Shown piece by piece: positions 45,170 to 56,025 of a DNA stretch of 64,000 nt. Source of the stretch: Latilactobacillus graminis DSM 20719. Its GTDB lineage: Bacteria > Bacillota > Bacilli > Lactobacillales > Lactobacillaceae. The notes below the pieces were generated by a model. It was given only the letters and a program-made list of their open reading frames with translations. It did not search any database and was not told the origin of the DNA. The position numbers and the translations under genes were made by a program. The stretch's first letter is position 1. Every line of letters begins with the position of its first letter. The stretch covers positions 1 through 64,000 of the forward strand of contig NZ_AYZB01000006.1 of the NCBI RefSeq assembly GCF_001436415.1, read 5' to 3'.

Positions 45170-46948
45170 TTAGAGGGATAATTTAATCGTCTGTGCGACT
45201 GTTTTCGAAATTCCAAGTGCTTGTAATTCTTCAAGAGAAGCTGCTTTGATGTGTTTCATTGAGCCAAAATTTTTCAATAATTTCGTCCGGGTCCTAGGGC
45301 CAACCCCCTTAATATCATCTAATTTTGAGCTTAATGAATTTTTTCCTCGCAATTGACGATGGAAGCTAATCGCAAAGCGATGAACTTCATCTTGAATCCG
45401 CGTCAATAGATAAAAGCCCTGACTCTTAGGATCTAATTGAATTGTTTGTTCAACTGCCCCATACAACAAAGAAGCAGTTTTATGATGATTATCCTTAACC
45501 ATTCCGGCCACTGGAATCGAAAGCCCTAATTCATTTTCTAAGACATCCTTCGCTGCATTCAGTTCAACAATCCCACCATCCATCAAAATTAAATCTGGCA
45601 ATGGTTTATCTTCTTTAAGCAATCGTGAATACCGTCTAAAAATAACTTCACGGGTATTGGCATCTTCATTAGCTCCTGACCGTTGTGCAGTCTGTGTTAA
45701 TTTGTACTTACGATAACGTTTCTTTTCTGCACGGCCATCAACAAAGACGACCATTGCCGAAACTGGATCGGTTCCTTGAATATGCGAATGATCAAAGGCT
45801 TCAATAACATGACCATGTGGCAATCCAAGTGCATCCATGATTTCGTCTTGGGCACCGACTGTCTTGCGATTGTCGAGTTCTAATAACCGGAACTTCTCTT
45901 CCAGTACCAAGCGACTATTTTTTTGTGCCATTTCCAACAACGCCTTCTTTTCCCCACGTTGGGGAGTCCGGATCGGAATGCCTAAAATTTCGGTGAGGAC
46001 CTTTTTTTCAACGCCTTCAGGAACCAAGATTTCACGAGGTAACACGTTATTCTTCCGGTTATACCATTGAAGGATAAAAGTTGCCAATTCTTCTTCGGGT
46101 GTGTTAACACATGGAAAGAGACGCTTTTCGCGCCGAATTAATCGTGCTTGGCGAATAAAGAAAATTTGAATCGATAACCAGCCCTTATCCAAATAAAATG
46201 CAAATAAGTCGCGCGGCGTATTATCATTCGAAATAATCTTTTGTTTTTCAACCGTTGTTTCAATATAGTGCAGTTGATCGCGTAATTCCGCAGCACGTTC
46301 AAATTGCATCGCTTCTGCGGCAATTGTCATCTTAGCAGTCAATTCTTTTTTAACTGGATCCACTTGACCATTCAAAAAGCGTTTGATCTCTTTGATTTGG
46401 GCTGTATAGACGCTCTCAGGTACTTCTTTGAAGCAAGCCCCTAAACACTGCCCCATATGGTAGTACAGGCAAGGCCGGCCTTGATGGCCCTGACAACGTC
46501 GCAATGGATATACCCGCTGCAAAAAGCGTAACGTTTCTTGAGCAGCATAAACATCAGGATACGGTCCAAAATAAAAACCACCATCTTTTTTGACATCCCC
46601 AGTAATCAGCAACCGTGGATCACGCTCATTAGTAATTTTAATATATGGATAACCAGTTCCTCGCTTAAGCTTAATATTAAAATAAGGCTGGTGTTTCTGG
46701 ATTAACGTAATTTCCAATAAAAAGGCCTCTTTATTTGTCGAGGTAATAATCGTTTCAAAATCGACAATTTCAGAGACCAATTTGGCCGTTTTTCCTTCAT
46801 GGCTACTCTTAAAATAAGAACGCACGCGATTTTTTAGATTTTTTGCTTTGCCCACATAAATAATCTTAGCATTAATATCCTTCATGATATAACAGCCAGG
46901 TAATGCGGGTAAAAGTGCTAATTTATGTTCAATGTGCTCACTTGCCAA
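45170..46948 (-). CDS. uvrC: Excinuclease ABC subunit C
   Basis: The dual-incision nuclease of nucleotide excision repair. About 592 residues: GIY-YIG domain (about 12-92: GCYIMKDINAKIIYVGKAKNL), a Cys-containing segment, UVR motif (about 200-235), RNase H-like C-terminal nuclease (about 375-545: EAFDHSHIQGTDPV, LILMDGG) and a helix-hairpin-helix tail (GVGPRTRTKLLKNFG). The longest frame begins with tandem GTG codons fused to the AAGGGAG ribosome binding site; the TTG eight bases after it (46948) is preferred. A GTG start at 46957 remains possible. Confidence 0.93.
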   Translation of the reverse strand: MASEHIEHKLALLPALPGCYIMKDINAKIIYVGKAKNLKNRVRSYFKSSHEGKTAKLVSEIVDFETIITSTNKEAFLLEITLIQKHQPYFNIKLKRGTGYPYIKITNERDPRLLITGDVKKDGGFYFGPYPDVYAAQETLRFLQRVYPLRRCQGHQGRPCLYYHMGQCLGACFKEVPESVYTAQIKEIKRFLNGQVDPVKKELTAKMTIAAEAMQFERAAELRDQLHYIETTVEKQKIISNDNTPRDLFAFYLDKGWLSIQIFFIRQARLIRREKRLFPCVNTPEEELATFILQWYNRKNNVLPREILVPEGVEKKVLTEILGIPIRTPQRGEKKALLEMAQKNSRLVLEEKFRLLELDNRKTVGAQDEIMDALGLPHGHVIEAFDHSHIQGTDPVSAMVVFVDGRAEKKRYRKYKLTQTAQRSGANEDANTREVIFRRYSRLLKEDKPLPDLILMDGGIVELNAAKDVLENELGLSIPVAGMVKDNHHKTASLLYGAVEQTIQLDPKSQGFYLLTRIQDEVHRFAISFHRQLRGKNSLSSKLDDIKGVGPRTRTKLLKNFGSMKHIKAASLEELQALGISKTVAQTIKLSL

Positions 46949-47017
46949 AAACACCACTCCCTTAATTCAAAACAAGTGTTCGTTTTTATATTCTACGTGT
47001 TTTTGGTTAAATTGCAA

Positions 47018-47749
47018 CTATTGTGCTAAGACCTGGGCTAAGAATTGTTTGGTCCGTGGCTCTTGCGGATGATCAAAAATCGCTTCCGGAGTCCCTTTTT
47101 CAACAATCTGACTATCAGCCATGAACCAAACTTCATCAGCTACTTTACGAGCAAACCCCATTTCATGGGTAACAATTACCATTGTCATCCCTTCTTGCGC
47201 TAAATCCTGCATAACTTTGAGTACTTCACCAACCATTTCTGGATCAAGGGCCGAAGTAGGTTCATCAAATAATAAAACATCAGGCGACATGGCTAGCGCG
47301 CGCGCAATCGCAATTCGCTGTTTTTGGCCACCAGAAAGCTGCTCACTATAAGCATCCGCCTTATTCGCCAAGCCGACCCGCGCAAGAAGAACCTTGGCCT
47401 TCGCGATTGTTTGATCGAGTGATTCTTTTTTAACTTTTTGTGGTGCCAACGTTAAGTTCTCGAGTACTGTTAAATTAGGAAACAGGTTAAAGTTTTGGAA
47501 AACCATCCCCATCTTCGTCCGAATTTGATCAAGTTGTTTTTCAGACAACGTCATTAAGTCTGTCCCTTCAAAGAGAATTTGACCACTTGTTGGATCTTCT
47601 AATCGATTTAAACACCGCAGCAACGTGCTTTTACCACCACCTGAAGGCCCGATGACAACAATCACTTGACCATCTTTAACTTCACCACTGACACCGTTTA
47701 AAACAAGATTATCACCGTATTTTTTAACCAATTGATTAATCTTAAGCAT
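47018..47749 (-). CDS. glnQ: Polar amino acid ABC transporter ATP-binding protein
   Basis: A 243-residue ABC ATPase: Walker [10 protein letters not shown] (about residues 33-41), Q-loop [16 protein letters not shown], signature [16 protein letters not shown] (about 136-151), Walker [15 protein letters not shown]. It is the GlnQ type for glutamine or other polar amino acids. It overlaps the fused permease gene by eight bases and works with it. Confidence 0.92.
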   Translation of the reverse strand: MLKINQLVKKYGDNLVLNGVSGEVKDGQVIVVIGPSGGGKSTLLRCLNRLEDPTSGQILFEGTDLMTLSEKQLDQIRTKMGMVFQNFNLFPNLTVLENLTLAPQKVKKESLDQTIAKAKVLLARVGLANKADAYSEQLSGGQKQRIAIARALAMSPDVLLFDEPTSALDPEMVGEVLKVMQDLAQEGMTMVIVTHEMGFARKVADEVWFMADSQIVEKGTPEAIFDHPQEPRTKQFLAQVLAQ

Positions 47750-49205
47750 GTTGCATCTTCCTTTCTACGTAGTTCAAAAGTTTAGAGAGACTAAAGGTCA
47801 TGATGAAATAAATCACCATTGCAACAAAAATTGGTGCAACCCCTTTATAAGTTGCCGATTGAACCACCTTTAGCTGATATATTAAATCAGTGACACCGAT
47901 AATTGAAACGATTGAGCTTTCTTTAATTAAGGAAATAAATTCATTCCCCAAAGCTGGCCAGATATTCTTCAGTGCCTGTGGTAAGACAATATAGCGCATT
48001 GTATCCCGTTGTGACAAACCCAGACTCCTTGAAGCCTCCGTTTGGCCAGCGTCAATCGCATTGAGCCCCGAACGAATAATCTCGGCAACATATGCTGCAC
48101 TATTTAAAGAAACGGCGATGACCCCTGCTACAAGGGCTGGAATATTAACCCATAAGCCAATCCCGAAGTAAACGAACATGATTTGAATCATCAATGGCGT
48201 CCCGCGTACAAATTCGATATATACTAGTGCCAACCCCCGCACTACCTTATTCTTAGCCAATCGACCAAATGCCAAAAGGCCACCAATCAAGATTCCAATC
48301 GCAATTGAAACGATGGTGATGAATAGTGTGTAGCCAATTCCTTTAGCGAAGTATGCCCAATAATGCCACATGCTGGTGTTGTGCGTGTTGATTTTCATGA
48401 GTTGACCCGCATTTTTTAAATATTGGGGAATTAATTTTTGTTTTTTTATTTGATCGATACTTTTATTAGCGGCTGCGACCAAGGTTGGCGAATCCTTTGG
48501 AAAGGCAATTGCTGAGCCTTGCATATCTGTGCCTAAATCAAATTTTCCATCAATTTGAACAAGCTCTGGATCATTGCTTGCATAGGCAGTTGCAACTGGC
48601 TCTTCAGCAACGATGCCATCAATCTTATGACTCTTCAAAGCCAGGACCAAATCCGGGACTTTAGCTAACCCCGTAATTTGAGCCCCTTTAATTTGTTTCT
48701 TAGTTAATGCTTGTTGTAAGCTACCAGTTTGAACGCCGATTTTTTTACCGATAAAACTATTTTTGGAATGATAATCCCGCGTATCTGTCTGATTGATTAA
48801 GATTGACTGTCCGCCAAGATAATAGACGTCTGAAAAATCAACACTTTTACGCCGTTCATCAGTTGGCGACATCGCCGAAATAACCATATCGACTTTCCCA
48901 GTTTCTAAACCAACTAATAACGCATCGAAATCCATCGACTTAACCACTAATTTAACCCCTAAATCATGCGCCAATTTCTGTGCGACCTGAATGTCCATAC
49001 CAACCACTTGATTCTTACCCTTTTTATTCACTAAAAATTCATATGGTGCATAATCCGGACTAGTCCCTAAAATCAATGTTTTTTTTGCTTGTACCTGACT
49101 AACGGTTTGTCCAGCAGCCAAAACCGATTGTTGATGATTTATAAAATACATAGTTAATAACATGCATGGAATACCAACGAGTATGAGTAATTTTTTGATC
49201 TTCAT
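47742..49205 (-). CDS. glnP: Fused amino acid-binding/permease ABC transporter protein
   Basis: A 487-residue fusion: signal peptide (about 1-32, [21 protein letters not shown]), an extracellular PBP domain of the SBP_bac_3 type (about 45-275: [45 protein letters not shown]) and a C-terminal permease domain with about four helices (about 300-485; EAA loop [28 protein letters not shown]). This fusion is well known in lactic acid bacteria. Substrate is probably glutamine/glutamate or another polar amino acid. The ATG after AGGAGGAGTTAAT was chosen over a TTG/GTG-type frame 18 residues longer. Confidence 0.91.
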   Translation of the reverse strand: MKIKKLLILVGIPCMLLTMYFINHQQSVLAAGQTVSQVQAKKTLILGTSPDYAPYEFLVNKKGKNQVVGMDIQVAQKLAHDLGVKLVVKSMDFDALLVGLETGKVDMVISAMSPTDERRKSVDFSDVYYLGGQSILINQTDTRDYHSKNSFIGKKIGVQTGSLQQALTKKQIKGAQITGLAKVPDLVLALKSHKIDGIVAEEPVATAYASNDPELVQIDGKFDLGTDMQGSAIAFPKDSPTLVAAANKSIDQIKKQKLIPQYLKNAGQLMKINTHNTSMWHYWAYFAKGIGYTLFITIVSIAIGILIGGLLAFGRLAKNKVVRGLALVYIEFVRGTPLMIQIMFVYFGIGLWVNIPALVAGVIAVSLNSAAYVAEIIRSGLNAIDAGQTEASRSLGLSQRDTMRYIVLPQALKNIWPALGNEFISLIKESSIVSIIGVTDLIYQLKVVQSATYKGVAPIFVAMVIYFIMTFSLSKLLNYVERKMQHA

Positions 49206-49283
49206 ATTAACTCCTCCTGTAATTAGTACCATAATACATCTTGTTACATAATTATTCAATATTTATTTATAAATTATGAATAA

Positions 49284-49312
49284 TTGGCGAAACTGTTATT
49301 ATTTGGTATGAT
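49284..49312 (+). promoter_or_regulatory. Promoter of the 50-codon ORF
   Basis: TTGGCG, a 17-bp spacer and TATGAT on the plus strand, 28 bp before the ATG. Confidence 0.65.
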
Positions 49313-49340
49313 GGATATAAGTTAGAAAAGGGGGATAACA

Positions 49341-49493
49341 ATGGGCTTAAAAGTAACTAATAAAACCGACCTCACTGGTCTATTCGATAAATTTGCTTCA
49401 TTACCAAGTGAACGTGAAGCCGTTCAAGAAAAGGTTAACGAAACCGCCGACAGATTAAAAAAGGCGAACACTGCCAAAAAAGATAAAAAATAA
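49341..49493 (+). CDS. Small uncharacterised protein (50 residues)
   Basis: A 50-residue reading frame, MGLKVTNKTDLTGLFDKFAS... ending NTAKKDKK, with an AAAAGGGGG ribosome binding site six to eight bases before ATG, a good promoter and a strong terminator. It is soluble, probably helical (about 10-40) with a very basic Lys-rich tail, no Cys and no membrane segment. I do not recognise the family. The complete transcription and translation signals make it a real gene; function is unknown. Confidence 0.72.
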   Translation: MGLKVTNKTDLTGLFDKFASLPSEREAVQEKVNETADRLKKANTAKKDKK

Positions 49494-49499
49494 GCACCT

Positions 49500-49542
49500 A
49501 AAAAGGGATTGAACAAATTGATTTTTGTCCAATCCCTTTTTT
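49500..49542. terminator. Bidirectional terminator
   Basis: AAAAAGGGATTG / CAATCCCTTTTTT arms with an inner ACAAA / TTTGT stem between the 50-codon ORF and the convergent MazG-like gene. Confidence 0.88.
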
Positions 49543-49550
49543 GATGATCA

Positions 49551-49844
49551 CTATTCAACATGTTTTTCTGGATATCGTTGCTTTAATTGTTCAATATTTT
49601 CCTGGGCAACTGTATCAAAATCAACATTGTTCCATTCCGCAATTTGTGAAAGGTACCATAGAACATCGCCAATTTTTTTAGACATCATCTTTTCATCTAG
49701 TGCATGGCCTTGAAACGCATATTTTTTAACGATATCAACCACTTCACCGCTTTCACTTGCCAAACCCAAGGCTAAATTAGTCAATACTTGTTCATTACCA
49801 TATAACGTTCGATTGGCTAACTTTTGATACTCATTAAATTCCAT
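49551..49844 (-). CDS. MazG-like nucleotide pyrophosphohydrolase
   Basis: A 97-residue all-alpha protein with the MazG-like pattern: GLASESGEVVDIVKKYAFQGH (about residues 28-48) and KKIGDVLWYLSQIAEWN (about 56-72), carrying the acidic Mg-binding residues E31, E34 and D60-region. It probably cleaves pyrophosphate from nucleoside triphosphates or analogues; substrate not determinable. Start and ysxC stop share one base (TAATG), so the two are translationally coupled. Confidence 0.82.
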   Translation of the reverse strand: MEFNEYQKLANRTLYGNEQVLTNLALGLASESGEVVDIVKKYAFQGHALDEKMMSKKIGDVLWYLSQIAEWNNVDFDTVAQENIEQLKQRYPEKHVE

Positions 49845-50443
49845 TATGCATGTCCCCCTAAATCACATTGCTTTTCTATCCATTCCCAGACAATGTCTTT
49901 ACCAGCCCCTGTGAGGGCACTGAAACAGACAAATTGATCAACTGGATTAAAATCAAGTACCTCTTTAATAATCTTTTCTTGACGATTCCATTTACCTGTT
50001 GAAATTTTGTCCATCTTAGTTGCAACAACTAAAACTGGAATCTCATAATACTTCGCAAAAACATACATCGCGATATCATCATCAGTTGGTTCATGACGGC
50101 CATCGATTAGTGAGATTAGGCCCTTTAGATTTGAGCGGCTAGTCAGGTAAGCTTCAATAATCTGACCAAACTTTTCGCGTTGTTTTTTAGATACTTTCGC
50201 ATAACCGTAACCTGGAACGTCGACAAAGTATAATTCATTTTCAACTCGATAAAAGTTCAACGTCTGCGTCTTCCCCGGCTTACTAGAGGTCCGTGCGTAA
50301 CTCTTACGATTGATTAATTTATTAATCAATGACGATTTACCAACATTTGAACGGCCAGATAACGCGATTTCAGGTAATTGATCAGTGGGGTACTGTGAAG
50401 CAGCTACCGCACTCATCACCATTTCAACATCATGTACTTCCAT
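49844..50443 (-). CDS. ysxC: Ribosome biogenesis GTPase YsxC/EngB
   Basis: A 199-residue TrmE-Era-EngA-EngB-type GTPase needed for 50S assembly: P-loop GRSNVGKSS (about 30-38), G3 DVPGYG (about 76-81), G4 ATKMD (about 142-146) and the conserved [15 protein letters not shown]2 region. Downstream of clpX in the clpX-ysxC order that is widespread in Bacilli. Confidence 0.96.
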   Translation of the reverse strand: MEVHDVEMVMSAVAASQYPTDQLPEIALSGRSNVGKSSLINKLINRKSYARTSSKPGKTQTLNFYRVENELYFVDVPGYGYAKVSKKQREKFGQIIEAYLTSRSNLKGLISLIDGRHEPTDDDIAMYVFAKYYEIPVLVVATKMDKISTGKWNRQEKIIKEVLDFNPVDQFVCFSALTGAGKDIVWEWIEKQCDLGGHA

Positions 50444-50587
50444 AATAACCTCCGATTATTTCCTTCGACTGTTAGTTTAGCATAAATAAATTATTATTGC
50501 GCCGTTGACATATTTCAAAATTCATGGTTACTCGCCTATATATTATTAATGAATTCGTGTTATCACAACGTCTTAATGGTTTATATC

Positions 50588-50631
50588 ACAAAAAAACTGC
50601 CAAAACAAATGTAACTTTGCCTCGACAGTTT
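50588..50631 (-). terminator. Terminator of clpX
   Basis: AAACTGTC / GGCAGTTT outer stem around a 27-base loop with seven T following on the minus strand. Confidence 0.6.
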
Positions 50632-50641
50632 CCATAAATTC

Positions 50642-51895
50642 TTACGATGCTTCTTGACCATCCGTTAAAAAGAGTTGTGGTTTGGTTGTACCAGCCACCG
50701 CTTCTTTAGTCACTAAAACTTTAGCGACATCTTCACGACTTGGAATATCAAACATCATGTCCATCATAACTTCTTCGATAATTGAACGTAACCCACGCGC
50801 ACCAGTGTTGCGTTCAATTGCTAAATGCGCAATTGCATGCAATGCTTCCGGCGTAAATTCAAGTTCAACATTATCTAAAGCCATCAACTTGCTATATTGT
50901 TTAACCAGTGCATTTTTAGGTTCTGTCAAAATGCGTACTAAATCATCTTCAGTTAATTTTTCCAAAGCAGCAGTAATTGGAATCCGCCCAATAAATTCAG
51001 GAATAATCCCAAATTGCATTAAATCTTCGGTTACAATTTGTTGCATCAAGCTTTGATCTTCATTAGTTATTTGCTCATTGTTACTTCCAAAACCAATTGT
51101 CTTTTCACCTATTCGGTTTTTGACAATCGTTTCGATGCCATCAAAAGCCCCACCGATAATGAATAGGATATTGGTGGTATCAATTTGGATTAACTCTTGT
51201 TGTGGATGTTTTCGTCCGCCTTGCGGTGGCACACTAGCAATCGTTCCTTCAAGAATCTTCAAGAGGGCTTGTTGGACCCCTTCACCAGACACATCACGCG
51301 TTATCGAAACGTTTTCGCTCTTCTTAGCAATCTTATCAATCTCATCGATATAAATAATCCCGCGTTCAGCACGGTCTACATCAAAATCTGCATTTTGTAA
51401 TAATTTTAAAAGAATATTTTCAACATCTTCTCCAACGTAACCCGCTTCGGTTAAAGTCGTCGCATCAGCAATCGCAAATGGGACGTTTAAAATTCGTGCT
51501 AAGGTTTGTGCCAGGAAGGTCTTCCCTGAACCAGTTGGTCCAATTAAAGCAATATTACTCTTTTGTAATTCTGTGTCGCCTTCTTCGGCTACCGACATTT
51601 GGTTAACCCGTTTGTAGTGGTTATAAACAGCAACTGATAAAGCCTTTTTAGCTTCTGTTTGACCAATCACATAGTCGTTCAAAATGGCTAGAATTTCTTG
51701 TGGCTTAGGCACTTCTAATAAGTCGCTAAAGGCCTCGTCTTTAAATTCTTCATCAATAATTTCTTTGCACAGGTCGATACATTCATTACAAATATAAACC
51801 CCAGGGCCAGCCACAATCTTCTTCACTTGATCTTGTGACTTCCCACAAAATGAACACGTAACGGGTCCATTAGTTATTTCTGTATCATCTAGCAT
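50642..51895 (-). CDS. clpX: ATP-dependent Clp protease ATPase subunit ClpX
   Basis: AAA+ unfoldase that feeds substrates to ClpP. The 417-residue protein has the N-terminal zinc-binding domain [13 protein letters not shown]...CNECIDLC (about residues 14-40), Walker A GPTGSGKT (about 118-125), Walker [11 protein letters not shown] (about 180-189), pore loop GYVGED and sensor 2 TGARGLR. The longest frame is 16 residues longer; AAAGGGGAGAATCCC selects MLDDTEI. Trigger factor lies directly upstream, the common tig-clpX order. Confidence 0.97.
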   Translation of the reverse strand: MLDDTEITNGPVTCSFCGKSQDQVKKIVAGPGVYICNECIDLCKEIIDEEFKDEAFSDLLEVPKPQEILAILNDYVIGQTEAKKALSVAVYNHYKRVNQMSVAEEGDTELQKSNIALIGPTGSGKTFLAQTLARILNVPFAIADATTLTEAGYVGEDVENILLKLLQNADFDVDRAERGIIYIDEIDKIAKKSENVSITRDVSGEGVQQALLKILEGTIASVPPQGGRKHPQQELIQIDTTNILFIIGGAFDGIETIVKNRIGEKTIGFGSNNEQITNEDQSLMQQIVTEDLMQFGIIPEFIGRIPITAALEKLTEDDLVRILTEPKNALVKQYSKLMALDNVELEFTPEALHAIAHLAIERNTGARGLRSIIEEVMMDMMFDIPSREDVAKVLVTKEAVAGTTKPQLFLTDGQEAS

Positions 51896-52028
51896 ATTGG
51901 GATTCTCCCCTTTCTCGATATACGCTCCGTCGTGGGACTCCAAAAATGGCCCCGAACAACGTAACTCAGACTATAGCATAACTACAGTTTAGAATAAAGT
52001 AAAGTTACTCACCCACTACAGATGGCAC

Positions 52029-52066
52029 AAAAGCGGGTCCAAAGTAAATACCTTGAACCCGCTTTT
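52029..52066. terminator. Terminator of tig
   Basis: AAAAGCGGGT / ACCCGCTTTT arms (with a mismatch further in) lie 35 bp downstream of the tig stop, before clpX. The T-tract is four on each strand. Confidence 0.78.
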
Positions 52067-52100
52067 CGCATCATTTAAAGCTTGTATTCATTAGACCAAC

Positions 52101-53396
52101 TTACTTAGCGTCTTTAACTTCAACAGCTGAATCAGCAATGATATCGATGGCTTTTTTAACACCAATATCATGCTTTAACATGTCGTCTGACAAGACACTG
52201 CGAACGGCAGATTCTTCCATGTTGTATTGTTCAGCTAAGCTCTTAAGTTCTGCAGCAACTTCTTCTTCAGTTGCTTCGATGTTTTCAGCTTCAACAACGG
52301 CTTCGAGGACAAGACTTGTCTTAACCCGTTTATCAGCATCACTAGCGAATTGCTTTTTCAAATCATCTTCAGTTGTCCCAGTGATTTGATAGTACATCTC
52401 AGGATTAATCCCTTGTTGCTGCATGTTACCCAAGTATTGTTGTAATTGATTATTGATTTCTTCATCAATCATTGCTTGTGGTAAATCAGCAATTGTTGCA
52501 TTTTCTGTTGCTTTAGCAACTGCTGTATCTTGGATAGCTGTATCGGCAGCATCATTTTTTTGTTGTTTTAACTCTTCACGAATTTTTTCTTTTAATTCAT
52601 CGAGTGTATCAACACTTTCATCAATATCCTTGGCAAATTCATCATCCAATTCAGGTAGTTCTTTAGCCTTTACTTCATGAATGGTTACCTTGAAAATTGC
52701 TTCCTTACCAGCTAATTCTTCTGCTTGATAATCTTTAGGGAAAGTAACTTTCACATCAACGTTATCATCTGCCTTGTGTCCTACTAATTGATCCTCAAAA
52801 CCAGGGATGAATGAATTTGAGCCAAGTTCTAATGAATAGTTGTCTGCTTGACCACCATCAAAAGGTACGCCATCAACAGAACCTGCATAATCAATCACAA
52901 CTGTATCGCCGTTTTCAGCTGCTGTGTCTTCTTTGAGCACTAACTCTGCTTGACGTTCACGCCGGCTTTCGATTTCTTGATCGACGTCTTTGATTGTTAC
53001 ACGCCGGCTTTGTTTTGGTACTTCTAAACCTTTATAATCCCCTAAAGTCACTTCTGGTTTAACAGTAACTTGTGCAGTAATTAACCAAGGTTCGCCCTTT
53101 TCCATTTTTTCAACGTTAATTTGTGGTTGATCCACTGGTTGAATAGCCGCTTCTTTGACAGCTGCATCATAAGCATCTGGTAAAATCGCATTCAAAGCGT
53201 CTTCATAAAGGGCTTCTTCACCGTACATCTTGTTAAAAATTTGACGTGGCATTTTTCCTTTACGGAAACCAGGTGTGTTAATATTTTTACGAACACGTTT
53301 GAACGCTATGTCCAAACCTTCACTAATTTTATTTAAATCAATTTCAAAGGTTAGTTCACCATCATTGGCGCCCTTTTTTTCCCATTTTGCTGACAT
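52101..53396 (-). CDS. tig: Trigger factor
   Basis: Ribosome-associated chaperone and peptidyl-prolyl isomerase for nascent chains. The 431-residue protein has the N-terminal ribosome-binding domain with the GFRKGKMPR signature (about residues 43-51), FKBP-type PPIase domain (about 155-240: [30 protein letters not shown]) and the helical C-domain. The ATG after GGAGGGAAATT was taken; a frame 14 residues longer exists without a suitable site. Confidence 0.97.
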   Translation of the reverse strand: MSAKWEKKGANDGELTFEIDLNKISEGLDIAFKRVRKNINTPGFRKGKMPRQIFNKMYGEEALYEDALNAILPDAYDAAVKEAAIQPVDQPQINVEKMEKGEPWLITAQVTVKPEVTLGDYKGLEVPKQSRRVTIKDVDQEIESRRERQAELVLKEDTAAENGDTVVIDYAGSVDGVPFDGGQADNYSLELGSNSFIPGFEDQLVGHKADDNVDVKVTFPKDYQAEELAGKEAIFKVTIHEVKAKELPELDDEFAKDIDESVDTLDELKEKIREELKQQKNDAADTAIQDTAVAKATENATIADLPQAMIDEEINNQLQQYLGNMQQQGINPEMYYQITGTTEDDLKKQFASDADKRVKTSLVLEAVVEAENIEATEEEVAAELKSLAEQYNMEESAVRSVLSDDMLKHDIGVKKAIDIIADSAVEVKDAK

Positions 53397-53537
53397 AATT
53401 TCCCTCCGACAGTTATATTCACAATCTATCAATTGCATACTTAATTAGCATAAACTATTTGCATGAAATTGTAAATATTTATCGGTCCAAAAACGGATAA
53501 AACGCGATTTTTTTAAGATTCCATGATGTTTTTAGTC

Positions 53538-53569
53538 AAAAAAAACCGCCGTCAAAATTGACAGCGGAT
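53538..53569 (-). terminator. Terminator of tuf
   Basis: CCGC(T)GTCAA / TTGAC(G)GCGG stem with one wobble, followed by eight T on the minus strand; about 25 bp after the tuf stop. Confidence 0.83.
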
Positions 53570-53594
53570 TTTCGGATATTCAACTAACTGAAAA

Positions 53595-54785
53595 TTAGTC
53601 TAAGATTTCACTAACGACACCGGCACCAACAGTACGGCCACCTTCACGAACAGTAAACTTAAGACCCTTTTCAATAGCAACTGGTGAGATTAATTCAACA
53701 GTAAATGTTACGTTATCACCAGGCATAACCATTTCTACACCTTCTGGCAATTCGATAACACCTGTTACATCAGTTGTATGGAAGAAGAATTGAGGACGGT
53801 AATTTGAGAAGAATGGTGTATGACGGCCACCTTCATCCTTGCTCAAGATATAAACTTCACCCTTGAACTTCTTGTGAGTTTGGATTGAACCTGGTTTAGC
53901 TAAAACTTGGCCACGTTCGATGTTTTCACGATCAACACCACGTAATAAAGCACCAATGTTATCGCCAGCTTGTCCTTGATCCAAGGTCTTACGGAACATT
54001 TCCAAACCAGTAACAGTTGTCTTAGCAACTTCTTCTTTTAACCCAATGATTTCAACTTCATCACCGACAGTAACTTGACCACGGTCGATACGACCTGAAG
54101 CAACAGTACCACGACCAGTAATCGTAAATACATCTTCAACAGGCATCAAGAATGGTTTGTCTGTATCACGTTCTGGTGTTGGGATATATTCATCAACAGT
54201 AGCCATTAATTCTTCAACAGCTTTAACGTCATCAGGATTGCCGTTCAATGCACCAAGTGCTGAACCACGAATAACTGGAATATCATCACCAGGGAAATCG
54301 TATTCAGATAATAATTCACGAACTTCCATTTCAACTAAGTCCGTTAATTCATCATCATCAACTAAATCAGTCTTGTTTAAGAAGACGATGATGTAGTCAA
54401 CACCAACTTGGTGAGCAAGCAAGATATGTTCACGTGTTTGTGGCATAGGACCATCAGTTGCAGCGACAACTAAGATAGCACCATCCATTTGAGCAGCACC
54501 AGTAATCATGTTTTTAACGTAATCAGCATGTCCTGGGGCGTCAATATGTGCATAGTGACGGTTTTCTGTTTCATATTCAACGTGGGCTGTGTTAATAGTA
54601 ATACCACGTTCTCTTTCTTCTGGAGCAGCATCAATGTTTGCATAGTCTTGAGCTTCAGCCAAGCCTTTGTCTGCCAACATCTTTGTGATTGCTGCTGTTA
54701 AAGTTGTTTTCCCATGATCAACATGTCCAATAGTACCAATGTTAACGTGGGGTTTTGTTCTTTCGTAATGTGCTTTTTCTGCCAT
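53595..54785 (-). CDS. tuf: Elongation factor Tu
   Basis: GTPase that delivers aminoacyl-tRNA to the ribosome. The 396-residue protein begins [15 protein letters not shown] and shows [10 protein letters not shown] (about residues 19-28), [22 protein letters not shown] (about 81-88), NKTD (about 136-139) and domains 2-3 ending in [13 protein letters not shown]. The longest frame adds nine residues; AGGAGGTTCG selects this ATG. It stands alone rather than in the str operon (rpsL-rpsG-fusA), as in other lactobacilli. Confidence 0.98.
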   Translation of the reverse strand: MAEKAHYERTKPHVNIGTIGHVDHGKTTLTAAITKMLADKGLAEAQDYANIDAAPEERERGITINTAHVEYETENRHYAHIDAPGHADYVKNMITGAAQMDGAILVVAATDGPMPQTREHILLAHQVGVDYIIVFLNKTDLVDDDELTDLVEMEVRELLSEYDFPGDDIPVIRGSALGALNGNPDDVKAVEELMATVDEYIPTPERDTDKPFLMPVEDVFTITGRGTVASGRIDRGQVTVGDEVEIIGLKEEVAKTTVTGLEMFRKTLDQGQAGDNIGALLRGVDRENIERGQVLAKPGSIQTHKKFKGEVYILSKDEGGRHTPFFSNYRPQFFFHTTDVTGVIELPEGVEMVMPGDNVTFTVELISPVAIEKGLKFTVREGGRTVGAGVVSEILD

Positions 54786-54860
54786 TAAAACGAACCTCCT
54801 GTATTTTCGCAAGAAAAAATCAGTGTTTAGATTTACTAAACTGATAATCCTTTACGTAAT

Positions 54861-54888
54861 ATTATAATACTTCAAGTGCCAAAATCAA
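54861..54888 (-). promoter_or_regulatory. Probable tuf promoter
   Basis: TTGATT, a 16-bp spacer and consensus TATAAT on the minus strand, about 75 bp before the start, inside a CTTCAAGTG...CACTTGAAG inverted repeat. Confidence 0.65.
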
Positions 54889-54909
54889 AGTGTTTTTTTA
54901 CACTTGAAG
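54870..54909. repeat. Inverted repeat around the tuf -35 region
   Basis: Perfect 9-bp arms CTTCAAGTG (54870-54878) and CACTTGAAG (54901-54909), 22 bp apart, spanning the tuf -35 box. It could be an operator or a remnant of a terminator; unclear. Confidence 0.5.
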
Positions 54910-54962
54910 AATTCAAAAATGATTATATCTGCTCTGAGCGCGTTTGTAAACACTTAATCCTT

Positions 54963-55003
54963 AAAAAAAACTAGAATTGAAGCAATAATTAGTTATTTTC
55001 TAG
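54963..55003 (-). terminator. Possible terminator of the TPR gene
   Basis: CTAGAA / TTCTAG stem with an A/T-rich loop, then eight T on the minus strand. A weak hairpin, but the U-tract is good. Confidence 0.5.
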
Positions 55004-55004
55004 C

Positions 55005-55949
55005 CTAAAAATCAAGTTTTTCCGTCTTTTTTTGTAACTTTTCAACCCAATCTTGGATCTTTTCTGAAATTACAATTGTTGGCTTATAGTCGGAACCGAG
55101 TAACTGTTTCAGCCACGCTTGCGCCCATTCCATTGGATTATACATGATTTCAGCTTCAAAGGGGTATAAATATGCAAACCCCATCTCAATATCTGCTGTT
55201 ACTTGTGCTAATAAAATCGGATCTTCTGCTGCTAATTGTGTATTTAATGCTTGAAGCACCGCGTTAAACAGCACACTATCGCCCATCAAATGACTCTGCG
55301 CGGGCACAAAAGATTTTTCCTGATCAAACCAACTGACTTGAACTGTTTGGTTCAGATTGAGCTGTACCAGCGTTTCAATTACAGTAGTTTTTACAAAAGC
55401 ATGACTATATGGATTCGTTAAAATTGGCATTACACTGTCCACATAATCATTACGTGGCAATTGCTGTGCTTGGTTTAATAAAGTAAGTTGTTCAGATAGC
55501 GGATATGCTGTCAAGTTATATAGCCGTTGTGCCTTTTTTTGAATCGTGGTTTGGTAATTTGTCTGATATGCGAGCTCGGCAGTCGTAATCATCAGTCTAA
55601 ACATCTTAATCATTTCTGGTGCAATTTTTGCATGATTTAAAACAACCAAAATTTGATTAGCTGTAATAAAGTGATGATTGTTGAGCAAAAGTGCTAAATA
55701 AAACTGTGCCAAATCAGTCTGTTGTAAATAGGCATCCTGTTGCTCCTCGACAATTGCGAGTGCTGTCTGATTATCTCGTGCTTCAATGAGCGCGCTAACC
55801 CATAATAAGTTGGCGGTCATTGTCTGATCTAATTGATAAGCGGCTTCAAAGCAGGTACTTGCTTGTTGCCAATCTCGTTGATTTAAAGCCGCTTTTCCCA
55901 AACGAATCAGTCGTTCATATTGATTGGGAAACTGCCTAATTTCGCCCAT
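55005..55949 (-). CDS. TPR-like helical protein
   Basis: A 314-residue soluble protein with TPR-like helix pairs in the first half (about residues 10-120: GKAALNQRDWQQASTCFEAAYQLD and QTALAIVEEQQDAYL) and a helical domain beyond it. It resembles lactobacillar TPR proteins of unknown role and differs clearly from the 421-residue TPR protein at the start of the window. The ATG lies a few bases after GAGGATGTG. Downstream of rnjB by 76 bp. Confidence 0.72.
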   Translation of the reverse strand: MGEIRQFPNQYERLIRLGKAALNQRDWQQASTCFEAAYQLDQTMTANLLWVSALIEARDNQTALAIVEEQQDAYLQQTDLAQFYLALLLNNHHFITANQILVVLNHAKIAPEMIKMFRLMITTAELAYQTNYQTTIQKKAQRLYNLTAYPLSEQLTLLNQAQQLPRNDYVDSVMPILTNPYSHAFVKTTVIETLVQLNLNQTVQVSWFDQEKSFVPAQSHLMGDSVLFNAVLQALNTQLAAEDPILLAQVTADIEMGFAYLYPFEAEIMYNPMEWAQAWLKQLLGSDYKPTIVISEKIQDWVEKLQKKTEKLDF

Positions 55950-55973
55950 TCTATCACATCCTCGCTTAACAAA

Positions 55974-56018
55974 ATAATAGCGTCAAGAATCAACTAATAT
56001 GATCCAGACGCCATTTAT
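55974..56018 (-). terminator. Possible terminator of rnjB
   Basis: AAT(A)GCGTC / GACGC(C)ATT stem extended by GAATCA / TGAT(C) pairing, with a short T-rich stretch after it on the minus strand; imperfect. Confidence 0.45.
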
Positions 56019-56025
56019 TTCGCTA

